Assembly (NCBI RefSeq): GCF_021184025.1 | Contig: NZ_CP036537.1 | Location: 4,464,001-4,528,000 of the forward strand | Length of the DNA stretch: 64,000 nucleotides | Direction of reading: 5' to 3' | Source of the DNA: Rhodopseudomonas boonkerdii | GTDB lineage: Bacteria > Pseudomonadota > Alphaproteobacteria > Rhizobiales > Xanthobacteraceae | In this document: positions 9,328 through 19,507 of the stretch, in pieces | How the letters are laid out: each line of letters begins with the position of its first letter | Numbering within the stretch: the first letter of the stretch is position 1 | The notes under the pieces: model-generated | Told to the model about the DNA's origin: nothing | The model's input: only the letters and a program-made list of their open reading frames with translations | Database searches by the model: none | Position numbers and translations under genes: made by a program

Positions 9328-10488
9328 CTAAAACAAACTCAGTTGCTGCCCCGCGCCGGCGGGCTTCTCGAAATGATCGAGCGTCAGCTTCGATCGCTTC
9401 TTGTTGAGGCCGAGCTTGGCGCAGGCGACCTCGAAACGGCGGCCGATCATCCAGGCCATCGGCCCGGTGCCCTTCATGCGCGTGCCCCACTGCGAATCGT
9501 AATCGCGGCCATCGCGCATCTCGCGGATCAGCGTGAAGACATGGCGATAGCGATCCGGGTAATTCGCCATCAGCCATTCCCGGAAGAGATCGCGCACCTC
9601 CAGCGGCAGACGCAGCAGCACATAGCTCGCTTCCTTCACCCCGGCATGCGCGGCGGCATCGAGAATGCGTTCGATCTCGCTGTCGTTCAGCGCTGGAATC
9701 ACCGGCGCGACCATCACCGTGGTCGGAACACCGGCTTCGGACAGCAGCCTTAGCGCTTCCAGCCGCTTCGGCGGCGTCGAAGCGCGAGGCTCCATGGCGC
9801 GCGCCAGCTTCGGATCGAGCGAGGTGACCGACAATGCCACCTTGACGAGATTACGCTTCGCCATGCGGGCGAGAATATCGATGTCGCGCACCACCAGCGC
9901 CGATTTCGTCACGATCCCCACGGGATGGCCGGTCTTCTCCAGCACTTCGAGAATGCCGCGCATCACTTTGCGCTCGCGCTCGATCGGCTGATACGGATCG
10001 GTATTGGTGCCGATCGCAATCATCTTCGGCTCGTATTCCGCGGCCGACAGCTCCTTTTCGAGGAGAGCCGGCGCATCCGGCTTCACGAACAGTTTGGATT
10101 CGAAGTCGAGCCCCGGCGAGAGACCGAGATAGGCATGGGTCGGCCGTGCGAAGCAATAGACGCAGCCATGCTCGCAGCCGCGATAAGGATTGATCGAACG
10201 GTCGAAACCGATATCCGGTGACTCGTTGCGCGTAATGACCTTTCGCGCCGTATCCGTCGCGACAGTCGTCTTGAATGGCGGCAGATCGTCCAGGCTCTGC
10301 CAGCCATCGTCGAAGGCGACCCGCGCCTCCTTCTCGTAACGGCCGCTGTCATTGGATTGGGCGCCGCGACCGCGCCGCCGCTGGCGGTCGATCGCGACCT
10401 CGATCGCCGGGAATGGCGATGATAGTCCCGCGATATCGGACGGCGCGGGAGCGGTCGGCATCTGGAGGGCTGCGGCGTTCTGATTCAT
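9328..10488 (-). CDS. PA0069 family radical SAM protein
   Basis: A 386-residue radical SAM enzyme. The cluster motif C-x3-C-x2-C is at Cys105, Cys109 and Cys112 (YRGCEHGCVYCF), followed by the A-R-P-T-H-A-Y-L-G-L-S-P-G-L-D-F-E segment that marks the spore-photoproduct-lyase-like PA0069 family. The family is widespread in Proteobacteria but no reaction has been assigned as far as I know. The N-terminal 60 residues are poorly conserved and rich in Arg/Gly. The gene is alone on the minus strand and divergent from the small glycosyltransferase. Confidence 0.9.
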   Translation of the reverse strand: MNQNAAALQMPTAPAPSDIAGLSSPFPAIEVAIDRQRRRGRGAQSNDSGRYEKEARVAFDDGWQSLDDLPPFKTTVATDTARKVITRNESPDIGFDRSINPYRGCEHGCVYCFARPTHAYLGLSPGLDFESKLFVKPDAPALLEKELSAAEYEPKMIAIGTNTDPYQPIERERKVMRGILEVLEKTGHPVGIVTKSALVVRDIDILARMAKRNLVKVALSVTSLDPKLARAMEPRASTPPKRLEALRLLSEAGVPTTVMVAPVIPALNDSEIERILDAAAHAGVKEASYVLLRLPLEVRDLFREWLMANYPDRYRHVFTLIREMRDGRDYDSQWGTRMKGTGPMAWMIGRRFEVACAKLGLNKKRSKLTLDHFEKPAGAGQQLSLF

Positions 10489-10649
10489 GAAGCCACGCTA
10501 TCAGCTTCATAGAACATATCAAGAACAAAAGAAAAGCCGACGCCACCGCGCCCACAGCCGTGCATTAAGCAAGGACAGCTTCTGTCGCTGCTTTCACTAT
10601 GACGAAATGATAACGCAAGCACGCGGCCCTTGAGGTATTATCCACACCC

Positions 10650-11216
10650 ATGCTGAGCGTGATCATCCCCACCGACGGAGTAGAACAGCCCGCAGTCGCC
10701 ACGTTGGCGGCGCTGGTGCCTGGCGCAGCTGCGGGCGTGATCCGCGAGGTGCTGCTGGTCGATCGTGCCGGAACCAATGTGATCGAGCACGTCGCCGATG
10801 TCGCCGGCTGCGATTTTCTGACCTCCACCGGCTCACGGGCTGCGGCAATGGCTGCGGGTGCAAAAGCCGCGCGCTCGCCCTGGCTGATGTTTCTTCATGC
10901 CGGCGCGGTGCTGGACCATGGCTGGATCGAAGAAACACAGCAATTCATTCAGCGCGTCAGCGCCAGCGACCGCCCGCGCGCCGGCATCTTTCGCTATGCC
11001 CGTTCGCCCTATGCTGAAACGGGTTTTGGCGACGGAGTGAAGCATCTGCTCCGGTCCATCAGCGGCCCCAAGGCCGATCAAGGTCTTCTGATCGCACGCG
11101 ATCACTATGAGCGCCTCGGCGGCCATGCCGACGCGCCCCGCTCCGAGGCCCGGCTGCTGCGCCAGCTCGGTTCCTCGCGCACCATGCTGCGCAGCCGGAT
11201 CATTATGGTGGCCTGA
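10650..11216 (+). CDS. small family 2 glycosyltransferase
   Basis: A 188-residue protein with the start of a GT-A fold (MLSVIIPTDG, with V-L-L-V-D-R-A-G in place of the usual VDDGS) and the segment A-K-A-A-R-S-P-W-L-M-F-L-H-A-G-A-V-L, where the D-x-D of active glycosyltransferases is replaced by L-H-A-G. It ends soon after the nucleotide-binding half. It belongs with short rhizobial GT2 proteins whose activity is unproven. It ends just before palindromic repeat 11220-11323. Confidence 0.7.
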   Translation: MLSVIIPTDGVEQPAVATLAALVPGAAAGVIREVLLVDRAGTNVIEHVADVAGCDFLTSTGSRAAAMAAGAKAARSPWLMFLHAGAVLDHGWIEETQQFIQRVSASDRPRAGIFRYARSPYAETGFGDGVKHLLRSISGPKADQGLLIARDHYERLGGHADAPRSEARLLRQLGSSRTMLRSRIIMVA

Positions 11217-11219
11217 CCT

Positions 11220-11323
11220 GTAGGATGGGTAGAGCGCAGGCGCACAGCGCCGGAGCGAAACCCATCGGCGGAGCCTGCCGCATCGAAGGAATGATGGGTT
11301 TCGCTCCGCTCTACCCATCCTAC
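11220..11323. repeat. palindromic intergenic element, family C
   Basis: GTAGGATGGGTAGAGCG at the left end mirrors CGCTCTACCCATCCTAC at the right, with a second nested pair GGAGCGAAACCCAT / ATGGGTTTCGCTCC. A single long hairpin of about 100 bases would also stop transcription of the glycosyltransferase gene. A half copy follows at 12323-12371, and a more distant relative at 54592-54684. Confidence 0.8.
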
Positions 11324-11342
11324 GGCCGATCCGAGACAATTA

Positions 11343-11386
11343 AATGATTGCCAAAAGCAACAAATTGATTGACATTAGCAATCATT
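11343..11386. promoter_or_regulatory. inverted repeat upstream of MarR-GNAT gene
   Basis: AATGATTGC (11343-11351) and GCAATCATT (11378-11386) are perfect inverted copies separated by 26 bases, in an AT-rich stretch directly before the gene. The second arm touches the GAGG ribosome binding site. The placement suits autorepression by the MarR domain of the product; the wide spacing would fit two dimers or a loop. Inference from position and symmetry only. Confidence 0.5.
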
Positions 11387-11398
11387 GAGGTTGCCACA

Positions 11399-12325
11399 AT
11401 GTCCTGCTCGCCCGCCACCGATCCCGTTGCCGCCGTTCGTGCTTTCAATCGCTTCTACACGCGCAAACTTGGCGTGCTGGACCAGCAATTGCTGGCGAGC
11501 CCGTATTCTCTCACGGAGGCGCGCGTGTTGTACGAACTCGCGCATGAAGACAGCCTGTCGGCACGCACGATCGGCGATGCTCTCGGCCTTGACGCCGGTT
11601 ATCTTAGCCGCATTCTGAAAGGCTTCACGGAAAAAGGCCTGATCTCGCGCAAGCCCTCGGCCAAGGATCGGCGTCTTCACCAATTGAGCCTCACGGCCAA
11701 GGGCCGTCTCGCCTTTGGCCGTCTCAACCGCGGATCACACGATCATGTCGAAGCCATGCTGAACAAGCTCGGCACCGACGCTCCGCGCGTCGTGCAGGCG
11801 ATGACCATTATCGAGAAGCTGCTCGGCACGGATGAAGGCCACAGGCCTCTCGCGATGCTACGCGACCCGCGGCCTGGCGATATGGGTTGGGTGGTACAGA
11901 GCCACGGTGCACTCTATGCATCCGAATACGGTTTCGATGCCTCCTTCGAAGGACTCGTTGCCGACATCGTCGCCAAATATCTCGCCGCCTTCGATCCTTC
12001 GCGCGAGCGCTGCTGGATCGCGGATATGGATGGCCGGCAGGTCGGCTCGATCTTTCTCGTCAAGGGATCGGACGACATCGCGAAAATCCGCCTGCTGATC
12101 ATCGATCCCGCCGGCCGCGGCCAGGGGCTCGGGCATCGGCTGGTCGCTGAAGCCATCGGTTTCGCGCGGCAATGCGGCTATCGGAAAATCACGCTGTGGA
12201 CGCAGAGCAACCTGTTCGCGGCGCGCAAGATTTACGAACGCGCCGGCTTCAAGCTCGTCGCCAGCGAGCCGCATCGCAGCTTCGGGCAGAACCTCGTGGG
12301 CGAGACCTGGGAACTCGTCCTGTAG
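11399..12325 (+). CDS. MarR-type regulator fused to GNAT acetyltransferase
   Basis: A 308-residue two-domain protein. Residues 1-145 form a MarR winged helix (A-R-V-L-Y-E-L-A, then the recognition region L-G-L-D-A-G-Y-L-S-R-I-L-K-G-F and wing K-P-S-A-K-D-R-R-L-H-Q-L-S-L-T-A-K-G). Residues 160-308 form a GNAT fold with the acetyl-CoA loop (I-D-P-A-G-R-G-Q-G-L-G-H-R-L-V-A-E-A) and C-terminal L-F-A-A-R-K-I-Y-E-R-A-G-F. This HTH/GNAT architecture is known; the acetylated substrate is not. A TTG lies 10 codons upstream, but ATG 11399 has a GAGG at a good distance. Confidence 0.9.
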   Translation: MSCSPATDPVAAVRAFNRFYTRKLGVLDQQLLASPYSLTEARVLYELAHEDSLSARTIGDALGLDAGYLSRILKGFTEKGLISRKPSAKDRRLHQLSLTAKGRLAFGRLNRGSHDHVEAMLNKLGTDAPRVVQAMTIIEKLLGTDEGHRPLAMLRDPRPGDMGWVVQSHGALYASEYGFDASFEGLVADIVAKYLAAFDPSRERCWIADMDGRQVGSIFLVKGSDDIAKIRLLIIDPAGRGQGLGHRLVAEAIGFARQCGYRKITLWTQSNLFAARKIYERAGFKLVASEPHRSFGQNLVGETWELVL

Positions 12326-12371
12326 GATCGGTTGAGCGGAGGCACAAAGCGCCGCAGCGATACCCGCTACG
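12323..12371. repeat. half copy of family C element
   Basis: Begins with TGTAGGATCGGTTGAGCGGA and continues with a diverged form of the left half of the element at 11220-11323 (AGCGCCGCAGCGATACCCG). The mirrored right half is absent, so this is a truncated relic between convergent genes. Confidence 0.55.
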
Positions 12372-12374
12372 AAA

Positions 12375-12935
12375 TCAGGCCGACCCACCTTTCGCCTTCG
12401 GCCGCAGCAGATGCTCATCCAGCCGCGGCATGATCTCAACGAAATTGCACGGGCGTGTGCGGTAATCGAGCTGGGCTTTCAGGATACCGTCCCAGCCATC
12501 GCGGCATGCCCCCGGTGACCCCGGCAGGCAGAAGATGAAGGTCGCACCTGCCGTGCCCGCCGTGGCGCGGCTCTGAATGGTCGAGGCACCGATTTTGGCA
12601 TGGCTCAGCATATGAAACGCGATGGAGAAACCATCCATCCGCTTTTCGAACAGAGGCTCGATCGCCTCCGGCGTCACATCGCGGCCAGTGAAGCCGGTCC
12701 CACCCGTCGTGATAATCGCATCGATACCGGGATCGGCGATCCATGATTTCACTACTGCGCGGATCGCCTCGACATCGTCGGTGACGATCTCACGCTTCGC
12801 CAGGACATGACCTGCAGAGGTCAGCCGATCCGCCAGCGTCGCGCCGGATTTGTCATCATCGAGCGAGCGCGTGTCGGAAATCGTCAGCACCGCGATGTTG
12901 AGCGGCACGAAGGTTTTGGATTCGTCGATGGACAT
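12375..12935 (-). CDS. moaB: molybdenum cofactor biosynthesis protein B
   Basis: A 186-residue MoaB/Mog-type protein acting in molybdopterin adenylylation. Seen: N-terminal strand N-I-A-V-L-T-I-S-D-T-R-S, the substrate loop T-T-G-G-T-G-F-T-G-R-D-V-T-P-E-A, and F-C-L-P-G-S-P-G-A-C-R-D-G-W. The length is that of stand-alone MoaB. Start ATG 12935 is chosen; the open frame runs on into a dispersed repeat that is unlikely to be translated. Confidence 0.93.
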   Translation of the reverse strand: MSIDESKTFVPLNIAVLTISDTRSLDDDKSGATLADRLTSAGHVLAKREIVTDDVEAIRAVVKSWIADPGIDAIITTGGTGFTGRDVTPEAIEPLFEKRMDGFSIAFHMLSHAKIGASTIQSRATAGTAGATFIFCLPGSPGACRDGWDGILKAQLDYRTRPCNFVEIMPRLDEHLLRPKAKGGSA

Positions 12936-12952
12936 GAACTCGGTCCTTTCAC

Positions 12953-13075
12953 GTCCCGGGCGCGATGCGGCGTCCTTTGCGCCGCTTCGCAGAACCGGGA
13001 CCGTAGCAAAAATCGGAATTCGTGACGGCCCCGGCTCTGCGGAGCGGCACTTCGCGCCGCGCCGCGTCCGGGGCA
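12953..13075. repeat. dispersed palindromic element, family A, copy 2
   Basis: Same 120-base inverted structure as at 9203-9320, with ends GTCCCGGGCGCG and CGCGTCCGGGGCAC. It lies between moaB and the metallopeptidase gene, which read in the same direction. Confidence 0.8.
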
Positions 13076-13082
13076 CAGCGCG

Positions 13083-14018
13083 TCAAAGTCGATCCGTACC
13101 GAACGTATTGCAGGCCTGGATGGTCCCCTGTTGGTAACCTACCATAAACCAGCGCTTGCGCTGCGCGGCCGAGCCGTGGGTGAAGGAGTCCGGCACGACG
13201 CGGCCCTGCGCCTGGCGCTGCAGCGTATCGTCGCCGATCGCCGCCGCGGTCTGCAGCGCCGCATCGATATCGCCCTGCTCAAGGAAGCCGGGACGCTTCT
13301 TCTCCTCGCGATTGACCCAGACGCCGGACAGGCAGTCCGCCTGCAGCTCCACGCGCACCTGCAGGTTATTCGCTTCCGCCTTACTGGATGCTTGCTGTTG
13401 CGCGCGCGTCACGCGCGGGATGATGCCGAGCAGGTTCTGGACGTGATGGCCGGCTTCATGCGCGATGATATAGGCGGCGGTGAACTTGCACGCATTTCCC
13501 GAGCAGCCGCGAAACTTGGTCTCGACCTGCCGGAAGAAGCTGGTGTCGAGATAGATCTTCTGGTCCGGAGGGCAATAGAACGGCCCCATCGCCGACTGCG
13601 CCATGCCGCAGCGGCCGCCATTGGTGGCATTGCGAAACAGTACGATCTGCGGACCCTTGTAGGTTTGCCCGCTCTCGCGGAAAATCTCGCTCCAGCGATC
13701 GTCGATCTCGCCGAGCACGCCGGAAATCATGCTGCCCATTTCGTCCGTCGGTGCACCCGACTTGCTCGGCGCCGAACGGCGATCGGTCTGGTAGGTCGGC
13801 GCCTGCTGGCCGCCGGTGAAAATCTCCGCGCCGCTGATGAGCAAACGCGGATCGATGCCGAGCGCCCAGCCGACAAGTCCGAGCACGATCACTGTGCCGA
13901 TGCCGAGACCGCCGCCTCCGCCGGGAATGCCAAAACCGCCTCCGCCGCCGTAACCACCGCCATCGTCGTCGCGACGGTCATCGATATTATCGCTGCGACG
14001 GAAATCATCGTAACGCAT
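13083..14018 (-). CDS. YpfJ-type neutral zinc metallopeptidase
   Basis: A 311-residue membrane-anchored protein of the putative neutral zinc metallopeptidase family. Order: acidic/Arg-rich N-terminus (residues 1-20), Gly-rich segment, one TM at about 40-56 (GTVIVLGLVGWALGI), then an external domain with H-E-x-x-H at His187-Glu188-His191 (YIIAHEAGHHVQN), and a downstream helix with E-L-Q-A-D-C-L-S-G-V-W that supplies the third ligand. C-terminal R-K-R-W-F-M-V-G-Y is typical of the family. The biological substrate is unknown. Confidence 0.92.
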   Translation of the reverse strand: MRYDDFRRSDNIDDRRDDDGGGYGGGGGFGIPGGGGGLGIGTVIVLGLVGWALGIDPRLLISGAEIFTGGQQAPTYQTDRRSAPSKSGAPTDEMGSMISGVLGEIDDRWSEIFRESGQTYKGPQIVLFRNATNGGRCGMAQSAMGPFYCPPDQKIYLDTSFFRQVETKFRGCSGNACKFTAAYIIAHEAGHHVQNLLGIIPRVTRAQQQASSKAEANNLQVRVELQADCLSGVWVNREEKKRPGFLEQGDIDAALQTAAAIGDDTLQRQAQGRVVPDSFTHGSAAQRKRWFMVGYQQGTIQACNTFGTDRL

Positions 14019-14262
14019 CGGGCAATTCCTTCATTTCAACGCGCGGCTGTCGGACCAGTTGCGAGACGACCAACCAGAGGCATCGGCCGAACATAACGCG
14101 CAAACAACGCAAAATTTCCGCATCGCGTTAAGCATAAGCATTAGCCTGCCCGGCAAAACTTGCCTAGCGCGATTCCATTACCAATTAAGTCGATTTTTAC
14201 TTTGCCCGTTCACATTACCGGTCAGTCGGTTGTTTAGTCCCGCGTCGCCGACAGCGTCGCCT

Positions 14263-15415
<1,153 letters not shown>

Positions 15416-15450
15416 GATTGCGCACGATCGACCGCATAAACATTCATGAC

Positions 15451-15472
15451 GAGCCGGGCAGCTGCCCGGCTC
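15451..15472. terminator. bidirectional terminator between ccrM and NTF2-like gene
   Basis: A perfect 22-base palindrome (arms GAGCCGGGCAG and CTGCCCGGCTC) between two convergent stop codons, followed on the plus strand by TTCTGCGTTT. Confidence 0.75.
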
Positions 15473-15481
15473 TTCTGCGTT

Positions 15482-15910
15482 TCAGGCGACAGCGGTGACC
15501 CGATCCTGCGGAAACGGTCCCAGCGCGCGTTCGGTCAAGGCAGAATCACAATATTCGCGCACGGCCGTAACCTTGCCGTCGCGCACCGTCCAGACAATGC
15601 AGTACTCATTGTCATAACGTGCACCGGTCTTGGTAAGGTTGTCGCCTCTGGCTTCGACCACCACGAGATCGCCCTCGGCGACAAACGTGTGCGGCACAGT
15701 CCGCGTGCGATCGGTCAGCAGGCTCCGCACATGGCCCATCAGACCATTGAGAATTGCATCCCGACCGCGAAAGGTGCGCGACCATGAGTATTGGCCGGTG
15801 ACCGTCCAGGTCGCGTCCTCGGCCAGCACGTCCATGAAGGTCGTGCCGCTGCGATTGGTTGAATCGCTATAGATCTGCTGGATCAGCTTCTTGTTGTCGT
15901 TCGTGCTCAT
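15482..15910 (-). CDS. NTF2-like / SnoaL-like domain protein
   Basis: A 142-residue protein with the cone fold of the NTF2 superfamily: helix with K-K-L-I-Q-Q-I-Y-S-D, then V-L-A-E-D-A-T-W-T-V-T-G, the hydrophobic pocket strand T-F-V-A-E-G-D-L-V-V-V-E-A-R-G and a last strand Y-C-I-V-W-T-V-R-D-G-K-V-T-A-V-R-E-Y, which matches polyketide cyclase/ketosteroid isomerase-like proteins. Two ATG codons compete; 15910 has a GGAG eight bases away and is preferred to 15916. It is divergent from the LysR gene and may be its target (inference). Confidence 0.82.
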   Translation of the reverse strand: MSTNDNKKLIQQIYSDSTNRSGTTFMDVLAEDATWTVTGQYSWSRTFRGRDAILNGLMGHVRSLLTDRTRTVPHTFVAEGDLVVVEARGDNLTKTGARYDNEYCIVWTVRDGKVTAVREYCDSALTERALGPFPQDRVTAVA

Positions 15911-16002
15911 CGCCATCACTCCATCGGTTGGCAGGCACGATGAGCATCGACCAGATAACGTCATTCTTCCAATCGATGCTTGATATAACATATATTCACC
16001 TG

Positions 16003-16920
16003 ATGAATTTGGCCGCCCTCGATCTCAACCTCCTGGTCGCGCTCGACGCCCTGCTTCGTGAGGCCGGCGTCAGTCGTGCCGCCATGCGGATCGGCCTGTC
16101 GCAGCCGGCGACCAGCCATGCTTTGCGGCGCCTGCGCGAATTGCTCGGCGATCCCCTGCTCGTCCGTGTCGGACCACGTATGGAGCTGACACCGCGGGCG
16201 CAGGCGATGCGGGCCCCACTGGCTCAGACGCTCGAACAGGTGCGTGGCCTGTTCGTGCCTGACGTGTTCGATGCCGGCGCGAGTGATCGTCATTTCCGCC
16301 TGATGATGCCAGATCTCGCGGTGGAGCTCCTGATGCCGCCGCTGATGAAGAAGCTCGACGGCGCGGCGCCGGGCATCCGCATCAATGTGGTGCCCTGGCG
16401 CGGTCCGGCCATCCTGACAGCGGAATTCGCCCGCAGCCTCGATATGGTGATCAGCATTGGCAATGCCTTCAAGGGCTTTCATCGCCAGCTGCTCTACACC
16501 GACTCCGACGCACTCGCGGTCCGGCACGATCATCCCCAGCGGACGCGCCTCAGGTCGATCGACGGCTTTCGCAATGCACGCCATGTCGCCGTCATCCTGC
16601 GCGGCCAGAGCGACGACCTGATCGACGACTGGTTGCGCAGCAAAGACGTGGATCGGCAGATCGCGTTGATCGTTCCCAGCTATATCGAGGCGCTGCATGT
16701 GGCCGCGCGCACCGATCTCGTTGCCTTCGTACCTAGCCGCCTGATCGCGGCGCTGGCCAAACCGCTGTCCCTTGCTGCGGTGGCGCCGCCGCTCGATCCC
16801 GGCCTCGACGAGCAATTCATGTTCACGCCGACACGGGCGCAATTCGATTCAGGATCGATCTGGCTGCGCAAGATCATGCTGGAAACCGCACGCGAGCTCG
16901 GCCCGTTGAAGCGTCGCTGA
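16003..16920 (+). CDS. LysR family transcriptional regulator
   Basis: A 305-residue regulator, NodD/NahR-like by the start N-L-A-A-L-D-L-N-L-L-V-A-L-D-A-L-L. HTH at about residues 20-45 (G-V-S-R-A-A-M-R-I-G-L-S-Q-P-A-T-S-H-A-L-R-R-L-R), followed by the linker helix and a periplasmic-binding-like effector domain to the end. In-frame ATGs at 15976 and 15940 are also possible; 16003 fits the conserved family N-terminus. The 93-base gap to the divergent NTF2-like gene is AT-rich and would hold both promoters. Confidence 0.92.
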   Translation: MNLAALDLNLLVALDALLREAGVSRAAMRIGLSQPATSHALRRLRELLGDPLLVRVGPRMELTPRAQAMRAPLAQTLEQVRGLFVPDVFDAGASDRHFRLMMPDLAVELLMPPLMKKLDGAAPGIRINVVPWRGPAILTAEFARSLDMVISIGNAFKGFHRQLLYTDSDALAVRHDHPQRTRLRSIDGFRNARHVAVILRGQSDDLIDDWLRSKDVDRQIALIVPSYIEALHVAARTDLVAFVPSRLIAALAKPLSLAAVAPPLDPGLDEQFMFTPTRAQFDSGSIWLRKIMLETARELGPLKRR

Positions 16921-17071
16921 GATCTTGCACGGCCAGATCTGCCGGCAAAGCTTGCCCACCGGCAGTGGCGCGCGAATGCATTGCGGGCTTAAGCTGCTCA
17001 TACATCTGAATATTTCCAATGGCGCGGATCTTGCGTTGTGATCATCAAAAGTCACGCGCAGGGAAATTTAA

Positions 17072-17404
17072 ATGTCCAGCTCGATCCTCGCCGGCATGCA
17101 GTCCTTCGGTTTGCCGAACAAGCTGCAGGCGAACAAGACATCGACCGCGCTTGCTGCAACTCAACAGACCGAAAAGACGGTCGAACAAAAGTTTCTCGAC
17201 TACGCCAAGAAATCTCCGGCGGAGAAAATTCGCGACGCGCTGCTCAAAAGTGTGGGGGTAACCGAGGAGCAGCTGAAGAACATGACGCCGGAGCAGCGCA
17301 GGGAGGTCGAGCAGAAGATCGCCGACAAGATCAAGGAAGCGCTGCAGAAGCAGACCGACAAAGGCGAGAGCACCAGCGGCTTCTTCACCGATGTCAGAGC
17401 CTGA
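17072..17404 (+). CDS. hypothetical protein, helical
   Basis: A 110-residue protein with no recognised domain. The N-terminal 35 residues are rich in Ser, Gln, Ala; from residue 40 to 100 it is predicted amphipathic alpha-helix with many Lys/Glu (DYAKKSPAEKIRDALLK, then T-P-E-Q-R-R-E-V-E-Q-K-I). No signal peptide or membrane segment. An AGGGA ribosome binding site stands 7 bases before ATG 17072. Codon use matches its neighbours, so it is probably a real gene; similar short proteins occur in related genera as far as I recall. Confidence 0.7.
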   Translation: MSSSILAGMQSFGLPNKLQANKTSTALAATQQTEKTVEQKFLDYAKKSPAEKIRDALLKSVGVTEEQLKNMTPEQRREVEQKIADKIKEALQKQTDKGESTSGFFTDVRA

Positions 17405-17448
17405 AAGCACTCTTTCAGCAAAAAGCCGGCGCCCATAGACGTCGGCTT
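17401..17448. terminator. double hairpin between hypothetical gene and chemoreceptor
   Basis: CTGAAAG/CTTTCAG (17401-17407 with 17412-17418) and AAGCCGGCG/CGTCGGCTT (17423-17431 with 17440-17448, one G-U pair). On the minus strand the second hairpin is followed by TTTTT, so it probably terminates the PAS-chemoreceptor unit. Confidence 0.65.
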
Positions 17449-17473
17449 GTGATTGCTCCGTTAGCTGCTGCCG

Positions 17474-18799
17474 CTAGGCAACGGCTGCCTGACGCACCAG
17501 ACTCTCGCGGGCTTCACCGAGATAGCTGCGGATTTTCCGCGTCAACAACCCCGACTGCGAAGACAAGTCGTCCGAAGCCTCCATGGTCGATGTCGCAAGT
17601 TGCTCGGTATCCCTGGCGGTCTCTGCCAGCGACTGGATGTTCGTGGAAATTTCACGCACCACGACAAAGGCTTCATCGATATTGCGAGCGATATCCGCCG
17701 TCGCTGAGGATTGCGCCTCCGAAGCTCCGGCAACCTTGCCGGTGATCTCGTTGACCTCGGCGATCACGGTGCCGATCTCGCTGATCGACGCACTGACCTT
17801 GTCGGTCGCCGATTGCACCTGACCGATTTCCTTTTCGATCTCGGCGGTGAAATTCGCGGTCTGCGTCGCCAGCGCCTTGACTTCATGCGCCACCACGGCA
17901 AAGCCGCGACCGGCATCGCCAGCACGCGCCGCCTCGATGGTCGCGTTGAGCGCGAGCAGATTGGTCTGGCTGGCAATCGCGTTGATCGAGGTGACGACCT
18001 CGCTGATGCGCGTCGCGACATGGCGCAGTGTGTCGACATTGCCCGCCGCGTCCGCCACGCGTTCCACCGCGCGGCCGGCAATCGCAGCCGAGCGATTGAC
18101 ATCGGCGCCGACTTCGCTGGCGCTCGACGACAGGCGCGCTGTCGCGGACGCCACCGATTGCATGTTTGCCGCCGCCTGTTCCGAAGCCGCCGCCACCGAG
18201 GTTACGCGCGACAGCGTCGAAGACGCACCGGTGCGCAGATTGCCGGCGGTGCCGCTCATCTCCGCCGCGCCGCTGTCGAGCGCGGAGACGATACCGCCTA
18301 CGGCAGCTTCCAGCTCACTGGTCTGTTTCTCGAAATGCACGATGCGTTCGGCGATCTTGCCCGTCGCCGCATTGATCGCCTTGGCACCATGCAACAGGCT
18401 ACCATGCAAACCGCCAAGCATGATACGACGGTAGTATTTGTTGTCGTGCACTGCGCTCATCGCCGCTGTCGACTCCCGCACGAATGCGTCGCAGCCGTCG
18501 ATCATGTCGTTGATGCTGTGCAGCAGCCCACCCGTGCTGCCTTGCGCCGGGATGTTGAGGATACGTGCCTCGAAGTCGCCCTTCGCGATGCGCTGGCAGA
18601 CGCTCCGCGCATGCTCGATCAGCTTCGCGACCTTGCTCATCAACACCAGCGCGAGCACTGACGCTGCAAGCGCCACGCCCTGCGCGATCATGGCAGCGGT
18701 GGATAAGCTCGCGAACTGCAGCACCAGCCCGAGCGCCAGACCGGCAATGACGACCAGCGCGCTAAGCCGCGCGCGGGAGAGAAAACATGAGTTCGTCAT
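17474..18799 (-). CDS. methyl-accepting chemotaxis protein without sensor domain
   Basis: A 441-residue chemoreceptor. Two closely spaced TM helices occupy residues 10-56 with almost no periplasmic loop, followed by a HAMP-like region (to about 115), a long coiled coil, and the signalling hairpin with the highly conserved tip [20 protein letters not shown]. There is no ligand-binding domain. The start ATG 18799 lies 38 bases inside the end of the PAS gene, so the two are co-translated; the PAS protein probably supplies the sensing function, together resembling a split Aer aerotaxis receptor (inference). Confidence 0.92.
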   Translation of the reverse strand: MTNSCFLSRARLSALVVIAGLALGLVLQFASLSTAAMIAQGVALAASVLALVLMSKVAKLIEHARSVCQRIAKGDFEARILNIPAQGSTGGLLHSINDMIDGCDAFVRESTAAMSAVHDNKYYRRIMLGGLHGSLLHGAKAINAATGKIAERIVHFEKQTSELEAAVGGIVSALDSGAAEMSGTAGNLRTGASSTLSRVTSVAAASEQAAANMQSVASATARLSSSASEVGADVNRSAAIAGRAVERVADAAGNVDTLRHVATRISEVVTSINAIASQTNLLALNATIEAARAGDAGRGFAVVAHEVKALATQTANFTAEIEKEIGQVQSATDKVSASISEIGTVIAEVNEITGKVAGASEAQSSATADIARNIDEAFVVVREISTNIQSLAETARDTEQLATSTMEASDDLSSQSGLLTRKIRSYLGEARESLVRQAAVA

Positions 18800-19298
18800 A
18801 GCTGACCTTCCGGGATGCAACGAAATCGGTGAGAGCCTTGTAGCCGGCAGCGACGGCTTCCTTGCCGTTGGCATGCCGTTTCTCGATGGCCAGCACTTCC
18901 GCATAAAGCGGAGCGATGGTGTCCTTGATCAGATCCGGCGGCGGCATGCGGCGGTTGGAATGATAGCCGGCAACCTTGCCATCGGTGCCGTAGGACGGCG
19001 TGACATGAGCGAAGACCCAGTAGTGATCGCCATTGCTCGCCATGTTTTTGATGTAGGCGAAGATCTCGCGACGCTCCTCGATGGTGTCCCACAACAGGCG
19101 AAACACGCTGCGTGGCATATCGGGATGGCGGATCATGCTGTGCTGCTGGCCGAGCAACTGGGCTTCGGTGTAACCGGCCATGGCGCAAAACAGTCGATTC
19201 ACATAGATCATACGACCTTTGAGATCCGTCTTGGATACGATGAGTTCGGATTCGGGAAAAAACGTCTCGCGGCCGCTCGGTTTAATCTGGTGGGACAT
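18762..19298 (-). CDS. PAS domain sensory protein (Aer-like)
   Basis: A 178-residue cytoplasmic protein made almost entirely of one PAS domain (residues 15-125). It has the Aer/Bdlg-type segment [26 protein letters not shown] and the [10 protein letters not shown] closing strand. Aer-type PAS domains bind FAD or haem and report redox state. A C-terminal helical tail of about 45 residues follows. The gene overlaps the chemoreceptor by 38 bases. ATG 19301 directly before 19298 is an equal alternative start. Confidence 0.88.
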   Translation of the reverse strand: MSHQIKPSGRETFFPESELIVSKTDLKGRMIYVNRLFCAMAGYTEAQLLGQQHSMIRHPDMPRSVFRLLWDTIEERREIFAYIKNMASNGDHYWVFAHVTPSYGTDGKVAGYHSNRRMPPPDLIKDTIAPLYAEVLAIEKRHANGKEAVAAGYKALTDFVASRKVSYDELMFSLPRAA

Positions 19299-19507
19299 CA
19301 TTGACCTGTCGGTGACCGATTCACCCAAAATGCAGTGATGACGGTATTAGGGAACGCACCCTGAATTTTGCGTTAAGGCTTCGTCCACCAAGAATCCGCC
19401 GTCCATATGCGGGGCCGATTGAGGTTTCCGCGGCGATCGTTCCGGTTGCCGCCATTGCCCGTCCCGTGCCATGACCTCGATCCAATTCAAGGGGGGAAGC
19501 AAATATC

